64,000 bases of DNA from an uncultured Bacilli bacterium (GTDB lineage: Bacteria > Bacillota_I > Bacilli_A > RF39 > UBA660): positions 124,001 through 188,000 of the forward strand of contig CAKOSP010000001.1 in the NCBI GenBank assembly GCA_934102335.1, in the 5' to 3' direction. This document shows, piece after piece, positions 42,442 through 51,934 of the stretch. The first letter of the stretch is position 1. Every line of letters starts with the position of its first letter. The translations under genes and the position numbers were made by a program. Under the pieces are notes generated by a model, which was not told the DNA's origin, did no database searches, and saw nothing but the letters and a program-made list of their open reading frames with translations.

Positions 42442-44550
42442 ATGTTAGTAAAAGAATATGCTTTAGATGTAAATTTATCTGTTGCGGAGATATTAAAAAA
42501 ATGTAATGAATTAGGAATAAAAGTTTCATCTGGTAATGATGAGCTTACTGATGATGATATCATAATGCTTGATAATACCATTAATATTATAAGTACAAAT
42601 GATGATATTACATTTGATGAAGATGAAGAAATCGACGAAAAAGTTGATGAAATAATTAGTAGTGAAAATTTTGATCGTAAAGCTCAAAATTCCACTAGTA
42701 AACAAAAACTAAAAAAGAAAGATAGTATTAATAAAAACAATGAATTTAGTGCATTAAAAAAAGAAATGTACAAACACAAAAGCAAATTAAAGACTAATGA
42801 TGCAATTGATAATATAGTTCTTTATAAAGATGGTATGACTTTATATGAACTAGCAAGTGAAATTAAAATAAACCCAGCAGAGTTAATTAAAAAGTTAATT
42901 GGTTTAGGATTAATGCTTACAATTAATGACAAAATCGATTTTGATACAGCAGAGTTATTATTAAGTGATTACAAAATGACTTTAAAAAGAGCTGAAACTC
43001 AAGACGTTACTGATTTTGATAACTACGAAGTAATAGATAAAGAAAGTGATTTAGTTAATCGTCCACCAATTGTAACTATTATGGGACACGTTGATCATGG
43101 TAAAACATCTTTATTAGATTATATTAGAAAAAGTCATATTACCTCAACTGAATCAGGAGGTATAACTCAGGCAATTGGAGCTTATCAAATAGATTATAAC
43201 AATAGCAAAATTACATTTATTGATACTCCAGGACATGAAGCCTTTACCGCTATGCGTGCTAGAGGAGCAAGTGTTACTGATATTGTAATTATTATAGTTG
43301 CTGCAGATGACGGCGTAATGCCACAAACTAAGGAAGCTATAGACCATGCTTTAAATGCTAATGTTCCTATAATAGTAGCAGTAAATAAAATAGATAAACC
43401 TGATGCTAATCCAGATCGTGTAATGACAGAAATGGCAGAATTAAGTATTACTCCAGAAGCATGGGGCGGAGATATTCCATTTATTAATATTTCTGCTGTT
43501 ACTGGCGAAGGAATTCCTTTACTTTTAGATACTATATTAGCTATAGCTGAAGTAAATAATTTTAAAGCTAATCCAAATAGATATGCAGTTGGAGCTGTTA
43601 TTGAATCAAAACTTGATAAAAACGTAGGAGGAATAGCTTCATTCTTAATTCAAAATGGAACATTACGATTAGGAGATCCAGTAGTTGTTGGTACAAGTTA
43701 TGCTAAAGTAAGAACTATGAAAAATGATCTAGGAGAGCCAATTGTAGAAGCAGGTCCATCAATGCCTGTAGAAATAACTGGTTTATCAGAAAATCCTTCT
43801 GCAGGAGATAAATTTATGGCATTTGAAACTGAAACAGAGGCTAAAAAAGTTGCTGAAAAAAGAAAAATAGCTGCTGAAGAAGCCAATAAGAAAAAAGAAA
43901 CAGTTTCATTAGATGATTTATTTTCAAGAATTGAAGAGGGAGCTAAAGAAATTAATGTAATTTTAAAATGTGATGTAAGAGGTTCTGAAGAAGCAGTTAA
44001 ACAAGCCCTAGAAAAAATAGATGTTGAAGGCGTTAAAGTAAAAGTTATAAGAAGTGGAATTGGAACAATCACAGAAAGTGATGTTGTTTTAGCTAATGCT
44101 GGTAAAGCTATTATCATAGGATTTAATGTTATTCCTAGTCACATTACTAAAGAAGTAGCTAAAGAATATGGAATAGATATTCGCCTTTACACAATAATTT
44201 ATAAATTAATTGAAGATATGGAAGCTGCTATGAAAGGTATGCTTGATCCAGAATATGAAGAAAAAGTTATCGGTAGTGCTGAAATCAGAAAAATATTTAA
44301 GTTTTCTAAAGTTGGAAATATTGCCGGTGTATATGTAACTGATGGTATTATAAAAAGTGGTGCTAAGGCTAGAATAATAAGAGATGGAGTAATTATTGTA
44401 GATACAACAATTGCCTCTGTACAAAGAGAAAAAGATACTGTAAAAGAAGTTAAAAAAGGTTTCGAATGTGGATTAACATTTGAAAATTATAACGATATTA
44501 AAACTGGAGACACTATCGAAGCTTATGAGATGGTGGTGATTAGAAAGTAA
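42442..44550 (+). CDS. infB: Translation initiation factor IF-2
   Basis: A 702-residue GTPase placing fMet-tRNA on the ribosome. The N-terminal lysine/asparagine-rich region (about 1-200) has two small IF2N helical domains (EYALDVNLSVAEILKKC, MTLYELASEIKINPAELIKKL). The G domain contains GHVDHGKTSLLD, SGGITQAIGAYQ, DTPGHEAFTAMRARG and NKIDKPDA. Domains II-IV end with GFECGLTFENYNDIKTGD. GAAAGGTGGG precedes ATG. The stop overlaps rbfA's ATG. Confidence 0.97.
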   Translation: MLVKEYALDVNLSVAEILKKCNELGIKVSSGNDELTDDDIIMLDNTINIISTNDDITFDEDEEIDEKVDEIISSENFDRKAQNSTSKQKLKKKDSINKNNEFSALKKEMYKHKSKLKTNDAIDNIVLYKDGMTLYELASEIKINPAELIKKLIGLGLMLTINDKIDFDTAELLLSDYKMTLKRAETQDVTDFDNYEVIDKESDLVNRPPIVTIMGHVDHGKTSLLDYIRKSHITSTESGGITQAIGAYQIDYNNSKITFIDTPGHEAFTAMRARGASVTDIVIIIVAADDGVMPQTKEAIDHALNANVPIIVAVNKIDKPDANPDRVMTEMAELSITPEAWGGDIPFINISAVTGEGIPLLLDTILAIAEVNNFKANPNRYAVGAVIESKLDKNVGGIASFLIQNGTLRLGDPVVVGTSYAKVRTMKNDLGEPIVEAGPSMPVEITGLSENPSAGDKFMAFETETEAKKVAEKRKIAAEEANKKKETVSLDDLFSRIEEGAKEINVILKCDVRGSEEAVKQALEKIDVEGVKVKVIRSGIGTITESDVVLANAGKAIIIGFNVIPSHITKEVAKEYGIDIRLYTIIYKLIEDMEAAMKGMLDPEYEEKVIGSAEIRKIFKFSKVGNIAGVYVTDGIIKSGAKARIIRDGVIIVDTTIASVQREKDTVKEVKKGFECGLTFENYNDIKTGDTIEAYEMVVIRK

Positions 44551-44891
44551 TGGCTAATCATAAAATAGAACGTATCTCAAGTGATGTTGCAAAATATATT
44601 AGTATTATACTTTTAAATGAAACTAGGGATGAGCTTTTAAAAAGTATTACCATTACTGGTTGTGAAGTATCAAGTGATTTAAGTTATGCTAAAGTATATT
44701 TCACATCACTTCTTGATATGGATGAAAAACAGTTGGAGCATGAAATGAAAGAGGCTTCACATTTTATAAGAGGAAAATTATCAAGCATGATAGATTTAAG
44801 ACATACTCCAGAATTGCATTTTGTTTATGATAAATCTATTGAATATGGTAATAGAATAGAAAAAAAATTAAAGGAAATTCAAAACAAGTAG
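44550..44891 (+). CDS. rbfA: Ribosome-binding factor A
   Basis: A 113-residue KH-fold protein for 30S maturation: KIERISSDVAKYISIIL at the N-terminus, CEVSSDLSYAKVYFTSL and the C-terminal LRHTPELHFVYDKSIEYGNRIEKKL signature. Its ATG overlaps the infB stop. Confidence 0.96.
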   Translation: MANHKIERISSDVAKYISIILLNETRDELLKSITITGCEVSSDLSYAKVYFTSLLDMDEKQLEHEMKEASHFIRGKLSSMIDLRHTPELHFVYDKSIEYGNRIEKKLKEIQNK

Positions 44892-44900
44892 GAGGTTTTT

Positions 44901-45404
44901 ATGTATTTTGATTATGGAATTGATTCAAAAAAAGAAGGCATTTTAGTAAAAGAATATGCTAAGTATGAAAAGGAGTTATATGGTGATTATATAACAGATG
45001 AGGATTACAGAAAAATTGTACGTTTAAGTTTAAGAAGATCTATGAAAAAAAATAACACAGAGTTTATAGGTCTATATAGTGATGATCATAAATTATTAGG
45101 AATGTCTAGAATATTTATGGATGGTGATATTGCCAGAGTAGGGGAAATTATTGTTTTTGACAGATACAACTATGACATTGAACTATTACATAATATATAC
45201 TCAAGCTATTTAGCAAAATTAGAAAGCATTGCTTTACAAAATAATGCTCAATCTGTTTCATTAGAACTATTTCCAAACGATGAAATTTTAACTAGATGTT
45301 TACAAGATTGTGGATACTCATTCCAACCAGAAGAAAAAATGGAAGATATAGAGTGTGCGACTGTTATTTTCACTAAATCATTAACCAACAAAAGAACATT
45401 ATAA
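44901..45404 (+). CDS. Putative GNAT-like acetyltransferase
   Basis: A 167-residue protein with a GNAT-like arrangement: a beta strand with a substrate-side bulge (LLGMSRIFMDGDIARVGEIIVFDRYN) leading to a helix (IELLHNIYSSYLAKLESIALQ), then a QSVSLELFPNDEILTRCLQDCGY stretch that resembles the C-terminal A..FYekcGF motif. The Q/RxxGxG/A acetyl-CoA loop is not canonical, so the assignment is tentative. GGAGG precedes ATG. Its stop overlaps truB's start, so it is co-expressed with translation factors. Confidence 0.5.
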   Translation: MYFDYGIDSKKEGILVKEYAKYEKELYGDYITDEDYRKIVRLSLRRSMKKNNTEFIGLYSDDHKLLGMSRIFMDGDIARVGEIIVFDRYNYDIELLHNIYSSYLAKLESIALQNNAQSVSLELFPNDEILTRCLQDCGYSFQPEEKMEDIECATVIFTKSLTNKRTL

Positions 45405-46237
45405 TGAATGAGATTTTAGTTGTAAATAAACCATCTGGTTACACTAGCCGTGATGTTGTAAATAAATTAACTAAGATATTCCACGAAAAACGCATTGGTC
45501 ACACTGGGACACTTGATCCAATGGCAACTGGAGTTTTAGTTGTTTGTATTGGTAAATATACGAAACTTAATCTAGAACTTACAAGTCTAGAAAAAGAATA
45601 TACAGCCACAATGAAATTAGGTATAGAAACAGATACTTTAGATATTACAGGAAATATCACAAAAACTTTAGACAAAAAAATAAAATTAGATCAAATACAA
45701 AAAGTATTTTCTGAATTTCCGCATGAGTACCTACAAAGTGTTCCTAAATATTCAGCGGTAAAAATAAATGGTAAAAAATTGTATGAGTATGCTAGAGAAA
45801 ATACTGAAATAAAGTTACCCAAAAGAATGGTAAAAATATATTCTTTAGAACTTATGTCATATGAAAACAACATAATTAAATTTAAAACTAAAGTGAGCAA
45901 GGGTACCTATATTAGAAGCCTTATTAGAGATATAGCAAATTTATTGGGAACAGTAGCTGTTATGGAATCTTTAATAAGAACTAAGCAGGGCAATTTTTCA
46001 TTGGAAGATAGTTATAATTTAGAAAGTATTGAAAATAATGAATTTGAGTTTATTCCACTTACTAAAGCTTTAGATTATAAAGTTTTGGATGGAAATTTAA
46101 ATAAAATAAAATATCTAAATGGTAATAAAGTTCTGGAAAATATAGAAGATGGTAAATATTTTATTAAAATCGATAATGATATTAAATCAATTTATGAATT
46201 TAAAGATAAATTAGGTAAACCAAAAATTATGTTTTAA
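45404..46237 (+). CDS. truB: tRNA pseudouridine-55 synthase TruB
   Basis: A 277-residue pseudouridine synthase acting on U55 of tRNAs. It has LVVNKPSGYTSRDVV, the catalytic-aspartate motif GHTGTLDPMATGVL, KEYTATMKLG and SKGTYIRSLIRDIA. A PUA-like C-terminal segment is present but short. It is the last gene of the rimP-nusA-infB operon. Confidence 0.95.
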   Translation: MNEILVVNKPSGYTSRDVVNKLTKIFHEKRIGHTGTLDPMATGVLVVCIGKYTKLNLELTSLEKEYTATMKLGIETDTLDITGNITKTLDKKIKLDQIQKVFSEFPHEYLQSVPKYSAVKINGKKLYEYARENTEIKLPKRMVKIYSLELMSYENNIIKFKTKVSKGTYIRSLIRDIANLLGTVAVMESLIRTKQGNFSLEDSYNLESIENNEFEFIPLTKALDYKVLDGNLNKIKYLNGNKVLENIEDGKYFIKIDNDIKSIYEFKDKLGKPKIMF

Positions 46238-46348
46238 TGCTTGATTTTATTTATTTTGTATAATATAATTAATGTAAGTTTTTGCTTGGTATTTTGTGCT
46301 CCGACATTATACTCAGTTAAAACCATTTATAAAGAAAGGAGAATTATT

Positions 46349-46618
46349 ATGGCTTTGAAAAAAGAAGAAAAGGCTAAAATTATTAAAGAATTTGCTAAAT
46401 CTGCAAATGATTGTGGTTCTGCTGAAGTACAAATTGCAATTTTAACAAATGAAATCAATAATTTAACTGAACATTTAAAAACTAATATTCATGATTTTCA
46501 CTCTAAAAGAGGATTATTAATGAAAGTTGGTAGAAGAAAAAAATTACTTAACTACTTAAAAGAAAATGATGTAGTAAGTTATAGAGAAGTTATTAAAAAA
46601 TTAGGATTAAGAAAATAG
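46349..46618 (+). CDS. rpsO: 30S ribosomal protein S15
   Basis: An 89-residue S15: ALKKEEKAKIIKEFAKSANDCGSAEVQIAILT, then the LTEHLKTNIHDFHSKRGLLMKVGRRKKLLNYLKEND signature and a RYREVIKKLGLRK-like end. ATG 46349 follows AGAAAGGAG. About 110 nt separate it from truB and hold a -10-like TATAAT (46260-46265) and possible leader hairpins, where S15 autoregulation would be expected. The terminator at 46618 separates it partly from pnp. Confidence 0.97.
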   Translation: MALKKEEKAKIIKEFAKSANDCGSAEVQIAILTNEINNLTEHLKTNIHDFHSKRGLLMKVGRRKKLLNYLKENDVVSYREVIKKLGLRK

Positions 46619-46645
46619 GCACTTTGTTTTTAGTGTCTTTTTTTA
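46618..46645 (+). terminator. Terminator between rpsO and pnp
   Basis: GGCACT/AGTGTC (46618-46623/46632-46637) with an 8-nt loop and a T8 tail. Confidence 0.65.
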
Positions 46646-46659
46646 TTAGAAAGGAAATT

Positions 46660-48831
46660 ATGAAAAGAATATTTAAAACTGATTTTCTTGGCAGAAAACT
46701 AGAAGTTGAAGTAGGCAGATTAGCAAAACAAGCCAACGGATCTGTATTAGTTAGATATGGTGATACTGTAGTTCTTTCGGTTTGTGTTATGGGTAAAACT
46801 CCAATAACTCAAGATTTTTTCCCACTTCAGGTTTTATATCAAGAAAAGTTATATTCAGTTGGTAAAATACCAGGTGGATTTATTAAAAGAGAGGGAAGAC
46901 CCACTGACGAAGCTACTTTAGCAGCACGTTTAATTGACAGACCAATTAGACCAATGTTTAATGAAAATTTAAGAAATGAAATACAAGTTATAAATACTGT
47001 AATGTCAGTAGATCAAGACAATTCTCCGGAAATGGCTGCTATGTTTGGTACATCACTATGTTTAGGAATATCTGAAATCCCATTTGATGGACCAGTATCT
47101 GGAGTGAAAGTAGGATTAGTTGATGACAAGTTCATAATAAATCCTACAGTACTTGAAACAGAAAATAGCAAATTAAATCTAACTGTTGCAGGAACAAATG
47201 ATGCAATATGTATGGTTGAAGCAGGTGCTAGCGAGTTATCAGAAAAAACTATGTTAGAGGCCTTAATGTTTGCTCATGAAAATATCAAAACTTTATGTGA
47301 TTTTCAAAATGAAATTATCAAAGAGGTAGGTAAAGAAAAAATTGAATTACCCATATTTGATATTGATGAATCTGTTAAGAAGTTAGTTGATGAATACGCA
47401 ACAGATGAATTATTAAAAGCTATTCAAATTAAAGACAAATTAACAAAATATGCAAGAATTGATGAAGTAAAACAAGATGCATATGAACATTTTGCTGCCA
47501 TTTATTTAGATGATCCAAATCAAGAAAAAATAATGTCTGATGTTAAAAAACGTTTGGATCAAATTGAAGGAGAACAAGTTAGGTACTTAATTACTAATAA
47601 AAAAATTAGACCTGATGGAAGAAAAATGGATGAAATTAGGCCTCTTGATACTGACATAGATTTACTTCCAAGAACACATGGATCTGGCCTATTCCAAAGA
47701 GGAGAAACTCAAGTTTTAGCTACAACAACCTTAGGTGCTTTAGGAGAACATCAAATTCTTGATGGTCTTGGTTTAGAAGATACTAAACGATTCATGTTAC
47801 ATTATAACTTTCCTAATTTCTCTGTTGGTGAAATAGGAAGATATGGTTCTCCAGGAAGAAGAGAAATAGGTCACGGAGCTTTAGGAGAAAGAGCCCTAGC
47901 TCAAGTTATGCCAAAAGAAGAAGAATTTCCATATACAGTTAGAGTAGTATCAGAAGTTTTAGAATCAAATGGTTCATCAAGTCAAGCTACAATATGTGCT
48001 GGTTGTTTAAGCCTAATGGCTGCAGGTGTACCAATAAAAGCTCCGGTTGCAGGAATTGCTATGGGACTAATCGAATCTAAAGATGGTAAAAAACATACAA
48101 TATTGACTGATATTCAAGGCTTAGAAGATCACATGGGTGATATGGACTTTAAAGTTGCAGGTACTAAAAAAGGTATAACTGCTTTACAAATGGATATTAA
48201 AATAAAAGGAGTTACAGAAAAGATTTTAAAAGAGGCTTTAGCTCAGGCTAAAAAAGCCCGTTTAGAAATTCTTGATGTAATGGAAAAAACTATTAAAGAG
48301 CCTAGAAAAGAAGTTAGTAAGTACGCTCCTAAGGTTGAAACATTTAAAATTAATCCAGATAAAATAAAAGATGTTATTGGAAAAGGTGGAGAAATGATTA
48401 CTAAAATCATTTTGGAATCCTCAAATGTTTTAAGTGTAAATGATAAAAATGCTGTAAAAGTTGACTTAGAAGATGATGGTAAAGTAATCATTTATCACAG
48501 CGATGCTAAAGTTATTGAAAAAACTAAACAGATGATTGAAGACATTGTAAAAGAAGTTGAAACTGGAAAAGTTTATACTGGAAAAGTTGTTAAAATTGAA
48601 GATTTTGGTTGTTTTGTTGAATTATGGCCAGGATGCGAAGGCTTGGTACATGTTTCTCAACTTGATCACGAAAGAGTAAATAAACCTAGTGATATCGTAG
48701 CTGTCGGTGATGAAATAATGGTCAAAAGTTTAGGTTATGATAATCGAGGAAGACTAAATCTTTCTAGAAAAGAATGTTTACCAAAACCTGTTAAAAAAGA
48801 CGAAAAAAAAGTAAAAAAAGCTGAAAAATAA
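46660..48831 (+). CDS. pnp: Polynucleotide phosphorylase
   Basis: A 723-residue 3'-5' exoribonuclease. Two RNase PH domains (the first with GRLAKQANGSVLVRYGDT, the second with RTHGSGLFQRGETQVLATTTLG), a KH domain (IKDVIGKGGEMITKI) and an S1 domain (GKVVKIEDFGCFVELWPGCEGLVHVS) occur in standard order, with a lysine-rich tail. It is the main phosphorolytic enzyme of mRNA decay. ATG 46660 follows AGAAAGGAAA; an upstream in-frame ATG at 46624 lies within the rpsO terminator. The rpsO-pnp order is widely conserved. Confidence 0.98.
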   Translation: MKRIFKTDFLGRKLEVEVGRLAKQANGSVLVRYGDTVVLSVCVMGKTPITQDFFPLQVLYQEKLYSVGKIPGGFIKREGRPTDEATLAARLIDRPIRPMFNENLRNEIQVINTVMSVDQDNSPEMAAMFGTSLCLGISEIPFDGPVSGVKVGLVDDKFIINPTVLETENSKLNLTVAGTNDAICMVEAGASELSEKTMLEALMFAHENIKTLCDFQNEIIKEVGKEKIELPIFDIDESVKKLVDEYATDELLKAIQIKDKLTKYARIDEVKQDAYEHFAAIYLDDPNQEKIMSDVKKRLDQIEGEQVRYLITNKKIRPDGRKMDEIRPLDTDIDLLPRTHGSGLFQRGETQVLATTTLGALGEHQILDGLGLEDTKRFMLHYNFPNFSVGEIGRYGSPGRREIGHGALGERALAQVMPKEEEFPYTVRVVSEVLESNGSSSQATICAGCLSLMAAGVPIKAPVAGIAMGLIESKDGKKHTILTDIQGLEDHMGDMDFKVAGTKKGITALQMDIKIKGVTEKILKEALAQAKKARLEILDVMEKTIKEPRKEVSKYAPKVETFKINPDKIKDVIGKGGEMITKIILESSNVLSVNDKNAVKVDLEDDGKVIIYHSDAKVIEKTKQMIEDIVKEVETGKVYTGKVVKIEDFGCFVELWPGCEGLVHVSQLDHERVNKPSDIVAVGDEIMVKSLGYDNRGRLNLSRKECLPKPVKKDEKKVKKAEK

Positions 48832-48856
48832 TTGACGATTGTCAATTATTTTTTTA
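48827..48856 (+). terminator. Terminator of pnp
   Basis: AATAATTGAC-GATT-GTCAATTATT (48827-48850) followed by TTTTTT. The 10-bp stem includes the stop codon. Confidence 0.8.
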
Positions 48857-48918
48857 TTGCAATAAAACTATGATTTTGCTATAATTTTTATAGAGTAGAA
48901 AGATGGAGTCTGATATAA

Positions 48919-50718
48919 ATGGAAGATTTAAATGGAAACGTTGCAAAAAAACATCGTAATACTAAACTTATAATAATTGTATCTTGTATTTTGGTTATAG
49001 CAATTGGAACGACTTATGCTTTTTTAAACCCCGTTACAGGAAAGGCTTGGTTTTGGCCTTTTGATACTACCGCAGAAACCGTGGATGATTTACAATTTGA
49101 TACTACTGCATCAGCTTATTTGAGTATGGATTATAGTAAATATGACACATATGCTCAAGGTTATTTTGATGAAAAAAGTGTAACTGCCACTGCTAAATTC
49201 ATTAGAGGTAATTATACATCGGAGACAGTAACTAAAAAGTATTCTGGATATGTATATATTTCAGAAAATCAATTTGAATATGTTGATGAGACCTATCCAG
49301 AAGCCATTATGACTATTACTGATCCTTCTGGAAATGCCGTTACTAGTATAGAGGGGTTAACCTATAAAACTATAAATAACGGTACAAGCTCTATATCAGG
49401 ATTTGACATAACAGGTGTGGTAGGCAAGTTATCATTTGCCAGTGATTATGAAATATCAGTGACTGGATCAGAAAAAGATAAAGCTACTACCCATAATTGG
49501 ATAATTAAAGTAATAATCCCGGTTTACAAGAACTCTTTAAAAATAGACCAAAGTACAAACGAAGGAAAACATTTATCGGTTGGAATCGTAATGGGCCAAA
49601 CTAATAGCAGTGGTAATTTAGTAACCAATTTAGGTGACACTTTAATAGCACTTAATGGTGGATTAGAATATATTAATTCAAAAGGGCAATATAAAGAATT
49701 ATATGCTCCTCAGTACATTTATACATTAGAACCAGCTGAAGAACAATCTATATCCCTAAGTGCTGGTTTAAACTTTTCTTCATCTTATTCCTATGATGAA
49801 AAAACTGGAAAAATAACTTTAAATAATGCTTATGGATATCCAAATAATCAATTGCCAGCCCATAAGGATTTAATAGTTGGAAAATACATATCAAATCCTA
49901 CATCTAATGATTATATATCTGCCAGTGGAGATAAAAATATCGAAGTTAATAATTTATATTATGTAACTTACTATGATGGAACAACTCTTAAATATTTATC
50001 AAGATCGTCAACAAGATCAAGTTTAGATAAAATTACTGATCAGGGAATGTTCGCTATACCAGATACACTTGGAACCTCTTACTTTTTTAGAGGAGCGATA
50101 GAAAATAACTATTTGACTTTTGCTGGTTTAAACTGGAGAATTGTAAGAATTAATGGCGATGGTTCAATCAGATTAATATATGCAGATAAAGGTACGACAA
50201 GTGCATACGCTAAAAACGCTGTTTATGACTATAAATCATCTTTACTTTATTCCTCTGTTAATGAATTTTATACCAATAAATTGGCAGATTATGATAGTTA
50301 CATAGCCGATGCCCCATTTTATACCTGTGCAGATCTTTCAAATTATAAGTTAGGGTATTTTAATGACAGTATTGATGATACATGTATATTTTCAGTAGGC
50401 AGTGATGATACTAATATGCAAATCGAAAAAAAGATAGGCTTATTATCATATGATGAATTCAGAATTGCTGGAGACTACGCAGAAAATACTAATTTAGATG
50501 TAAAAAATTATTTGTATGGAAACTACATGTATTGGGGATTGCCTTTATATAAAACTACTAATAGTGAAAGTTCATTACAAGTAGCGATTATTACAGGAAG
50601 ATTAACGAGTGCATTTAATTTTGGACCTAATTGGTACGTAAGACCTGTAATCAGTCTTAATAGCAATGTTACTATAACAGGTACAGGAACAGTTGATGAT
50701 CCATTTATAGTACAATAA
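48919..50718 (+). CDS. Exported protein with SipW-type signal, paralogue of the 26042 gene
   Basis: A 599-residue protein. The hydrophobic segment (about 16-36) ends AIGTTYAFL, matching SipW-type signal peptides. An aromatic linker (FWPFDTT) and a beta-rich region (about 60-220) with EAIMTITDPSGNAVTS, similar to the 11098 and 39081 proteins, follow. The C-terminal domain carries SYFFRGAIENNYLTFAGLNW and RIVRINGDGSIRLIYADKG, closely matching the 26042 protein, and ends WYVRPVISLNSN with a GTGTVDDPFIV tail. The exact start is uncertain because the SD (GATGGAG) is distant. Function unknown; surface location likely. Confidence 0.6.
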   Translation: MEDLNGNVAKKHRNTKLIIIVSCILVIAIGTTYAFLNPVTGKAWFWPFDTTAETVDDLQFDTTASAYLSMDYSKYDTYAQGYFDEKSVTATAKFIRGNYTSETVTKKYSGYVYISENQFEYVDETYPEAIMTITDPSGNAVTSIEGLTYKTINNGTSSISGFDITGVVGKLSFASDYEISVTGSEKDKATTHNWIIKVIIPVYKNSLKIDQSTNEGKHLSVGIVMGQTNSSGNLVTNLGDTLIALNGGLEYINSKGQYKELYAPQYIYTLEPAEEQSISLSAGLNFSSSYSYDEKTGKITLNNAYGYPNNQLPAHKDLIVGKYISNPTSNDYISASGDKNIEVNNLYYVTYYDGTTLKYLSRSSTRSSLDKITDQGMFAIPDTLGTSYFFRGAIENNYLTFAGLNWRIVRINGDGSIRLIYADKGTTSAYAKNAVYDYKSSLLYSSVNEFYTNKLADYDSYIADAPFYTCADLSNYKLGYFNDSIDDTCIFSVGSDDTNMQIEKKIGLLSYDEFRIAGDYAENTNLDVKNYLYGNYMYWGLPLYKTTNSESSLQVAIITGRLTSAFNFGPNWYVRPVISLNSNVTITGTGTVDDPFIVQ

Positions 50719-50751
50719 AAATAACACACGAATTACTCGTGTGTTATTTTT
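50717..50751. terminator. Bidirectional terminator between convergent genes
   Basis: A 15-bp perfect stem (50717-50731/50737-50751, loop ATTAC) is rich in A on its left and T on its right. It serves the exported-protein gene on the + strand and the carboxypeptidase gene on the - strand. Confidence 0.9.
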
Positions 50752-51850
50752 AGTATTTAGTTACATATAAATCAATATATTCTTCCAAACATAAATTTTC
50801 ATCATGAATTATTTTAGCTGACTCTAATCCCACATATCTTATATGCCAATTTTCTTCTTGGTAACCAGTAAGATGTTCCTTATCTTTTGGAAATCTTACA
50901 ATAAATCCGTATTTATAAGCATTTTTTTTAACCCATGCATAATCTTTTTCATCAAGTCTTATATTAGTTAATTTAGGGTTTTTTAAATCAATTGCTAATC
51001 CTGTTTGATGTTCTGAAAAACCAGGTCTTGCAGAATATGTATCCGCATTTTTAACTCCATCTTTGGCCACATAATTATTATATAAAGTACTTTGAAAATT
51101 ATAATTTCTATAGGCCGTAGTAGGAAGTAAAGTAGTATTTATTTCTTCTTTTATAGCATTTTGTAATTTTTCTAAAGCATCTTTTGCTTCTTTTCTAATA
51201 TAAACATCATTTTGATAATATCCAGTTACAGCTACTAAATCATCTGGTTTATAATCCTTTGCTATACCATTAAATTTATTAACTAAAACTAAATAGTTAT
51301 TAGCATCATCAGTAATAGTTGTATTTTCATACGGATCTAAATCAGCACCAATATTTACATATGTAACAATATCTTTCAATTCATTATTATGATTTTTTCT
51401 ATATTTTTCATATCTTTCAAAATTATTTATATTAAAATTTTTAATTCCAATATAATCCTTAATATTTAAATAGTCTTTAGAAAGTAGATTTTTTATTTGT
51501 TCATCACTAAGTTTAAATATGTTATTAATTTCTTCAACTGTATAGCCCTTATTTAATAAGTTATTAATATTATCTATAAAATTATCTTTATCAAGAAAAT
51601 CTATTTTTTCATAACTATCTAAATATTTTTCAATAAATTTGTTATTTAGAATAACTTCTTCTAAAGTTTTAGAATAATCTTTATTTTTTATTTTGTCTTG
51701 TAATGAATCTGAAATATTGTTAAACACGTTTTTACTATATTTACCTGTCTCTTTATTTTTAAAAATAGTTTGGGATAAAACCAAATATCCAATCAATAAT
51801 AATAAAATTATTAATAATAATCTCCGAAATTTCTTCTTTGTTTTTTTCAT
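50750..51850 (-). CDS. VanY-type D-alanyl-D-alanine carboxypeptidase (M15B)
   Basis: A 366-residue LAS-family peptidase, the only minus-strand gene. An N-terminal transmembrane anchor (about 9-28) precedes a helical linker with LysM/YGGT-like helices and the M15 catalytic domain. Visible motifs are TAYRNYNFQ, the zinc motif SEHQTGLAIDL (SxHxxGxAxD) and EENWHIRYVG (ExxWH). It trims the terminal D-Ala from peptidoglycan stem peptides outside the membrane. An SD (AGGTGATGG on the minus strand) precedes the ATG. The promoter region is shared divergently with ffh. Confidence 0.93.
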   Translation of the reverse strand: MKKTKKKFRRLLLIILLLLIGYLVLSQTIFKNKETGKYSKNVFNNISDSLQDKIKNKDYSKTLEEVILNNKFIEKYLDSYEKIDFLDKDNFIDNINNLLNKGYTVEEINNIFKLSDEQIKNLLSKDYLNIKDYIGIKNFNINNFERYEKYRKNHNNELKDIVTYVNIGADLDPYENTTITDDANNYLVLVNKFNGIAKDYKPDDLVAVTGYYQNDVYIRKEAKDALEKLQNAIKEEINTTLLPTTAYRNYNFQSTLYNNYVAKDGVKNADTYSARPGFSEHQTGLAIDLKNPKLTNIRLDEKDYAWVKKNAYKYGFIVRFPKDKEHLTGYQEENWHIRYVGLESAKIIHDENLCLEEYIDLYVTKY

Positions 51851-51934
51851 ACCATCACCTTTATAAATTATACCATATTTATTGTGATATATTAAAAATT
51901 ATGATAAACTTAATATAGTTTTTGGAGGATAATT

